Source of the DNA: Eggerthellales bacterium UBA948
GTDB taxonomy: Bacteria; Actinomycetota; Coriobacteriia; Coriobacteriales; UBA8131
Direction: 5' to 3'
Assembly: GCA_002293265.1 (NCBI GenBank)
Contig: DBCW01000058.1
Location: 13,065-18,207, forward strand
DNA length: 5,143 nt
Shown here: piece by piece, positions 3,916 to 5,143 of the stretch
Position numbering within the stretch: the first letter of the stretch is position 1
Layout: each line of letters opens with the position of its first letter
Translations under genes and position numbers: made by a program
Notes under the pieces: model-generated
Databases searched by the model: none
Seen by the model: only the letters and a program-made list of their open reading frames with translations
What the model was told of the DNA's origin: nothing

Positions 3916-5143
3916 ACAGTCCGGCCTTATCCAATTCATCGGCTAAAAAGCCTAGATCCATAGATTCTAAGGTCTCACGTAGTGGAACACCGGTCTTGGG
4001 ATCCCAACCTTCGATCTCATAAAAACGCTTCTTCACATCTTCAAACTTATTGCGATCTAAAGTGCGACCCAGGCAGGTGTCGTATTTCCACTCGCCGTCT
4101 TTGTATATTGGCAAGAAGTAAGCGGCTTTTGTCGGCACGTTATATACGTACTCGGTAAAGACTTCGTCTTCCGGTTTACGACCTTGCAGGCACCAGATGG
4201 CGCGGTCAAAGGTAAAGATCTTGTGTCCGGCCTCCAGAGCTTCTTCAAATGTCAGGTCAAGTCCTGTAGCGGCTTTGTATGCAAGCGGCTCATAGTGTGG
4301 TGAGGCTCCACGCACGTCACCGTTGGTGGGTCCGTACTCCACCAAATGTGGCCATACCCAGTCACACATCAGCATGCTTTGTACCCAAAAACGGCTGTAG
4401 TGACGATGCCACGAGACCGCTTTGATCTTAGCGTCAGAATAAATGCCTTCTTCGCTATAGTCAAAGCACATCGGATCGCCCAAAGTTGTGGTCTCAGCCA
4501 AAGTATCGGCGAGCTCTTTGGCTGTCAGCAACGGAGCTTCTCCGGCCATTGCACAAATCAGTGGCATCCAGTGCACATGCCAGTTAAGGGCGTGTTCGTT
4601 GATGTCGCGGTCGCCAAAGATAGAGCCGTAACTCCACTCAACTTCCAAACGTGGGTCGTAGTGCTCCACAAAGCCCCAGTTAGGCCAAGCGGCAAGACCG
4701 GAAGCCGTGTCCTCTTCCCAGCGGCCCCATCTTTGGAATGCTGCCATTGAGCCATCGGCCAAGTCTGCGCCGATATCGGTGCGATCAGCCATCGACATCA
4801 AGAAGGACTCAATAAAGTCCCATGAGCCAAAACGCTCCCACGGCAGTTGAGAATCGATCTGCTTACCCGGTCCCAACACGCCCATCTTATAGAGGTTGTA
4901 GAGATAGGGCATCAAACCGGACTCAAAGCCGTTGATTCCAAGGCGATTCATCAGGTCATGAGCGCGCACTTGAACTTCGAGGCTATCGGCGACTGAATAC
5001 CAAAGCGAAGCTGCGCACATCGACTCGTTGCCAATTCCGCTGTCTGTGTTGCGTCTGCAGTTACGCACACAACCTTGACACCCGGATGGGCGAGCGATCA
5101 TGTCACGAGTGCCCCACATGATCGAATTGAATCCCGGATGGCG
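3908..5143 (-). CDS. Aldehyde:ferredoxin oxidoreductase (AOR) family W/Mo enzyme, N-terminus beyond the window
   Basis: The frame is open to the right window edge, so 411 C-terminal residues are visible; an internal ATG at 5119 is not the start. AOR enzymes are usually 600 or more residues, so about 200 N-terminal ones, with most of the first pterin-binding domain, are missing. Counting from the window edge, CQGCVRNC (22-29) is the Cx2Cx3C motif that supplies three ligands of the [4Fe-4S] cluster. Cys260, in QSMLMCDW, is well placed for the fourth ligand, by analogy with the LGLC-type motif of archaeal AOR. GWDPKTGVPLRETLESMDLGFLADEL (379-404) is the typical AOR C-terminus. The family oxidises aldehydes, or catalyses related low-potential reactions, with a bis-pterin tungsten or molybdenum site and ferredoxin. 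The visible part cannot decide metal or substrate. The middle region is rich in Trp, His and Tyr (for example NWHVHWMP, 187-194) and its other segments match archaeal AOR poorly, suggesting a divergent subgroup. It is the promoter-proximal visible gene of a three-gene operon and overlaps the next gene by 8 bases. Confidence 0.9.
   Translation of the reverse strand, partial: RHPGFNSIMWGTRDMIARPSGCQGCVRNCRRNTDSGIGNESMCAASLWYSVADSLEVQVRAHDLMNRLGINGFESGLMPYLYNLYKMGVLGPGKQIDSQLPWERFGSWDFIESFLMSMADRTDIGADLADGSMAAFQRWGRWEEDTASGLAAWPNWGFVEHYDPRLEVEWSYGSIFGDRDINEHALNWHVHWMPLICAMAGEAPLLTAKELADTLAETTTLGDPMCFDYSEEGIYSDAKIKAVSWHRHYSRFWVQSMLMCDWVWPHLVEYGPTNGDVRGASPHYEPLAYKAATGLDLTFEEALEAGHKIFTFDRAIWCLQGRKPEDEVFTEYVYNVPTKAAYFLPIYKDGEWKYDTCLGRTLDRNKFEDVKKRFYEIEGWDPKTGVPLRETLESMDLGFLADELDKAGLYA

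Noticed and set aside
4323..4345. 7-bp inverted repeat TTGGTGG/CCACCAA in the AOR gene
   Set aside because: Several 7-bp stems with short loops are expected by chance in 5 kb; it is not at a gene boundary.
4346..4750. Open frame of 134 codons antisense to the AOR gene
   Set aside because: Lies wholly opposite conserved AOR coding sequence and has no recognisable features.

Overview
The window holds five protein genes, two of them cut by the window edges. The gene content suggests an anaerobic bacterium: a tungsten/molybdenum aldehyde:ferredoxin oxidoreductase (AOR) family enzyme, a radical SAM enzyme, and a sirtuin of the type common in Bacillota and related Gram-positive anaerobes. Base composition is intermediate by eye. 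I cannot fix the lineage; Bacillota or the Coriobacteriia side of Actinomycetota are guesses.

Layout: (1) positions 1-339, minus strand, the N-terminal 113 residues of a Sir2-type NAD-dependent protein deacylase. (2) Positions 340-693, a divergent intergenic region with a candidate plus-strand promoter and a stem-loop followed by a T-run close to the next gene. (3) Positions 694-2010, plus strand, a 438-residue radical SAM protein with a CNRDCYFC cluster motif and additional cysteines. (4) Positions 2049-5143, minus strand, three tightly packed genes transcribed toward the radical SAM gene. In transcription order they are an AOR-family oxidoreductase missing its N-terminus, an unrecognised 204-residue protein with an acidic tail, and a group II (SufS/CsdA-like) cysteine desulfurase.

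The three minus-strand genes overlap by 8 and about 14 bases and look like one operon. AOR enzymes carry a bis-pterin W or Mo cofactor and a [4Fe-4S] cluster. A cysteine desulfurase in the same transcript therefore suggests dedicated sulfur supply for cofactor or cluster maturation, with the middle protein as a candidate subunit, chaperone or sulfur-transfer partner. That role is inference from gene order only.

The least expected structure is a pair of strong, perfectly paired hairpins, each lying in the first 25 or so codons of the second and third genes of this operon (3848-3883 and 3235-3260). Neither has a T-run, so they look more like mRNA-processing, stability or translation-control elements than terminators. 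No tRNA, rRNA, CRISPR array or mobile element was seen.
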